From NCBI GenBank assembly GCA_023389155.1, contig JAEWEV010000032.1, positions 1-64,000 on the forward strand: 64,000 nucleotides of DNA, given 5' to 3'. The notes under the pieces were generated by a model. The model was not told the DNA's origin. It was given only the letters and a program-made list of their open reading frames with translations, and searched no databases. This DNA is from Pseudomonadota bacterium. GTDB lineage: Bacteria > Pseudomonadota > Gammaproteobacteria > Burkholderiales > Burkholderiaceae_B. Below, piece by piece: positions 62,736 through 64,000 of the stretch; the stretch's first letter is position 1; each line of letters starts with the position of its first letter. The position numbers and the translations under genes are program-made.

Positions 62736-62796
62736 CAAAAAATCAGCGATGGGTATGTTTTTGCGTCACCGCAACCCATCAAATCAGGAGACTTCG

Positions 62797-64000
62797 ATGC
62801 ATCAGCCCATCAGGGAGCCGCGGGCATCCCTGTATCACCCCTATACCGTATATTCACCTTATTTTCCCCATGCGGAGCAGCCCCGGAGGGCGCCGGTGGC
62901 AATTGTTGGGGGAGGTCCTATCGGACTGACCACAGCGCTCATCTTGGCACGGTACGGCGTGCGTTCTACCGTCTTCATATCGGAATGCCAGGTGGCCGAG
63001 GGAAGCCGCGCCATTGTGTTTACCAAAAGATCGATGGAGATTCTGCAGTTTGCAGGCGTAGCTGAACGCATCATGCAAAAGGCACTTTCCTGGACAGCGG
63101 GCAACTCGTATTACAAAGGGGAGCGCGTTTTTCGCATGGAAAACCCACAAGACATCCATGACAGTTTTCCGCCACTGAATAATCTGCAGCAGAACTGGCT
63201 GGAAACGTATCTGGTGGAAGCGGCGCAGGCTCAGCCCCTGATCGAGTTGCGATGGGGTAACCGCCTGTCTTCCTTTGTCCAGGATGAATCAGGTGTGACA
63301 GTGACAGTGGACACGCCCGAAGGCGAGTATTCCTGTCATAGCGACTGGCTGGTGGCGGCGGATGGGGCTCGTTCTACCATAAGGCAACAGCTCGGACTAA
63401 CGCTGGAAGGCGCCAGTTACGAGGGACGGTTTGTGATCGTCGATATTCGCATTGATCTGGATCTGCCAACGGAACGGCTGGCATTCTTTTCTCCTGTCTG
63501 GAATCCGGGCAATACCATTCTCATGCACCGGGAGCCCGATAATATCTGGCGTTTTGATTATCAGTTGTCGGCCGATGTCAGCAGTGAAGAAGCATTGAAG
63601 CCGGAAAATCTGGCAACAGCAATCAATGCGCAGCTGCGTATGATGGGTTACGCCGACAAGTCCTGGGAAATGGACTGGGCTTCCGTTTATTCGGCTCGGG
63701 CCCTGACGTTACCGGATTATGTGCATCAACGGGTGCTTTTTGCGGGAGATGCCGCCCATTTATTGCCGATTTTTGGCGTGCGCGGCGCCAATACGGGCTT
63801 TCAGGATGCCATGGACCTGGGATGGAAGCTGGCAGCAGTGGTCAAGGGGGCTGCCGGAGACGCTTTGCTGCAGACCTACAGTGCTGACAGGGTAAATGCA
63901 GCCCGCGAGATTATTGGAGAGGCAGGCAAAAGTACCCGTTTCATGGCACCGCCGACAGAGGGCTATCGTTTGCTGCGAGACGCGACTTTGACGCTGTCGC
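62797..64000 (+). CDS. FAD-dependent aromatic hydroxylase-like monooxygenase (cut by window end)
   Basis: The first 401 residues of a flavoprotein monooxygenase of the p-hydroxybenzoate-hydroxylase/MhpA/TfdB class; the stop lies outside the window. FAD motif GxGxxG in VAIVGGGPIGLTTALILARYG (residues about 34-55), DG motif WLVAADGARSTIRQQ (about 186-200), GD motif VLFAGDAAHLLPIFGVRGANTGFQDAMDLGWKLA (about 312-345). AGGAG is six bases before ATG 62797. The first 30 residues before the FAD motif are an uncommon extension. Substrate is unknown; a phenolic or aromatic acid is likely. Control by the adjacent MarR protein is inferred. Confidence 0.85.
   Translation, partial: MHQPIREPRASLYHPYTVYSPYFPHAEQPRRAPVAIVGGGPIGLTTALILARYGVRSTVFISECQVAEGSRAIVFTKRSMEILQFAGVAERIMQKALSWTAGNSYYKGERVFRMENPQDIHDSFPPLNNLQQNWLETYLVEAAQAQPLIELRWGNRLSSFVQDESGVTVTVDTPEGEYSCHSDWLVAADGARSTIRQQLGLTLEGASYEGRFVIVDIRIDLDLPTERLAFFSPVWNPGNTILMHREPDNIWRFDYQLSADVSSEEALKPENLATAINAQLRMMGYADKSWEMDWASVYSARALTLPDYVHQRVLFAGDAAHLLPIFGVRGANTGFQDAMDLGWKLAAVVKGAAGDALLQTYSADRVNAAREIIGEAGKSTRFMAPPTEGYRLLRDATLTLS

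Noticed and set aside
1..64000. CRISPR arrays, tRNA or rRNA genes, transposases, integrases, prophage genes
   Set aside because: I looked for spaced direct repeats, cloverleaf sequences and mobile-element proteins and saw none.

Overview
The window is typical chromosomal DNA of a betaproteobacterium. The best fit is Burkholderiales, family Alcaligenaceae (Bordetella/Advenella-like). This rests on a 14-gene nuo operon followed by a DUF2818 gene, a RisA/RisS-like (OmpR/EnvZ) pair, a ZipA-LigA-SMC cluster, an intracellular PHA depolymerase and a Gram-negative porin with a C-terminal Phe. It was read by eye; no database search was run. I see no rRNA, tRNA, CRISPR array, insertion sequence, prophage or integrase.

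Layout. 1-1380: outer-membrane porin with its own terminator. 1902-17114: complete nuoABCDEFGHIJKLMN (proton-pumping NADH:quinone oxidoreductase), an elongated DUF2818 membrane protein, then a terminator. 17339-25070 (minus): DEDDh exonuclease, a cNMP-CBS-DUF294 nucleotidyltransferase-like protein, a VOC protein, serB and mfd. 25255-26739 (plus): ispD and ispF, separated by an unusual G-rich spacer. 26779-30317 (minus): ahpC-ahpD peroxide defence and an OmpR/EnvZ-type two-component system. 30732-33256 (plus): a TsaB-RimI fusion overlapping a family-4-like uracil-DNA glycosylase. 33383-34696 (minus): LplT lysophospholipid transporter. 35126-41834 (plus): smc-zipA-ligA. 42217-44421 (minus): msrB-yciB-bolA-parvulin. 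44754-49640 (plus): branched-chain amino-acid-type ABC importer with a fused LivM-LivG. 49813-54160 (minus): nth overlapping an orphan soluble RsxB, phaZ, fpr and fdxA. 54276-55886 (plus): pncB and a RidA-family gene. 56090-56599 (minus): a flavodoxin-like protein. 56870-62635 (plus): relA, trpB, trpA, accD and a MarR regulator. 62797-64000: a flavin-dependent aromatic hydroxylase cut by the window end.

Most genes are housekeeping: respiration, DNA repair and segregation, isoprenoid, tryptophan, fatty-acid, NAD and serine metabolism, and oxidative-stress defence. I do not see a clear new defence or mobile system. The most unusual points are protein fusions (TsaB-RimI, LivM-LivG), a uracil-DNA glycosylase-like protein with altered catalytic motifs, an anchorless RsxB overlapping nth, an enlarged DUF2818 protein, the exonuclease/DUF294 pair, gene-order breaks around trpBA-accD, and a strong inverted repeat between the MarR gene and the terminal hydroxylase.
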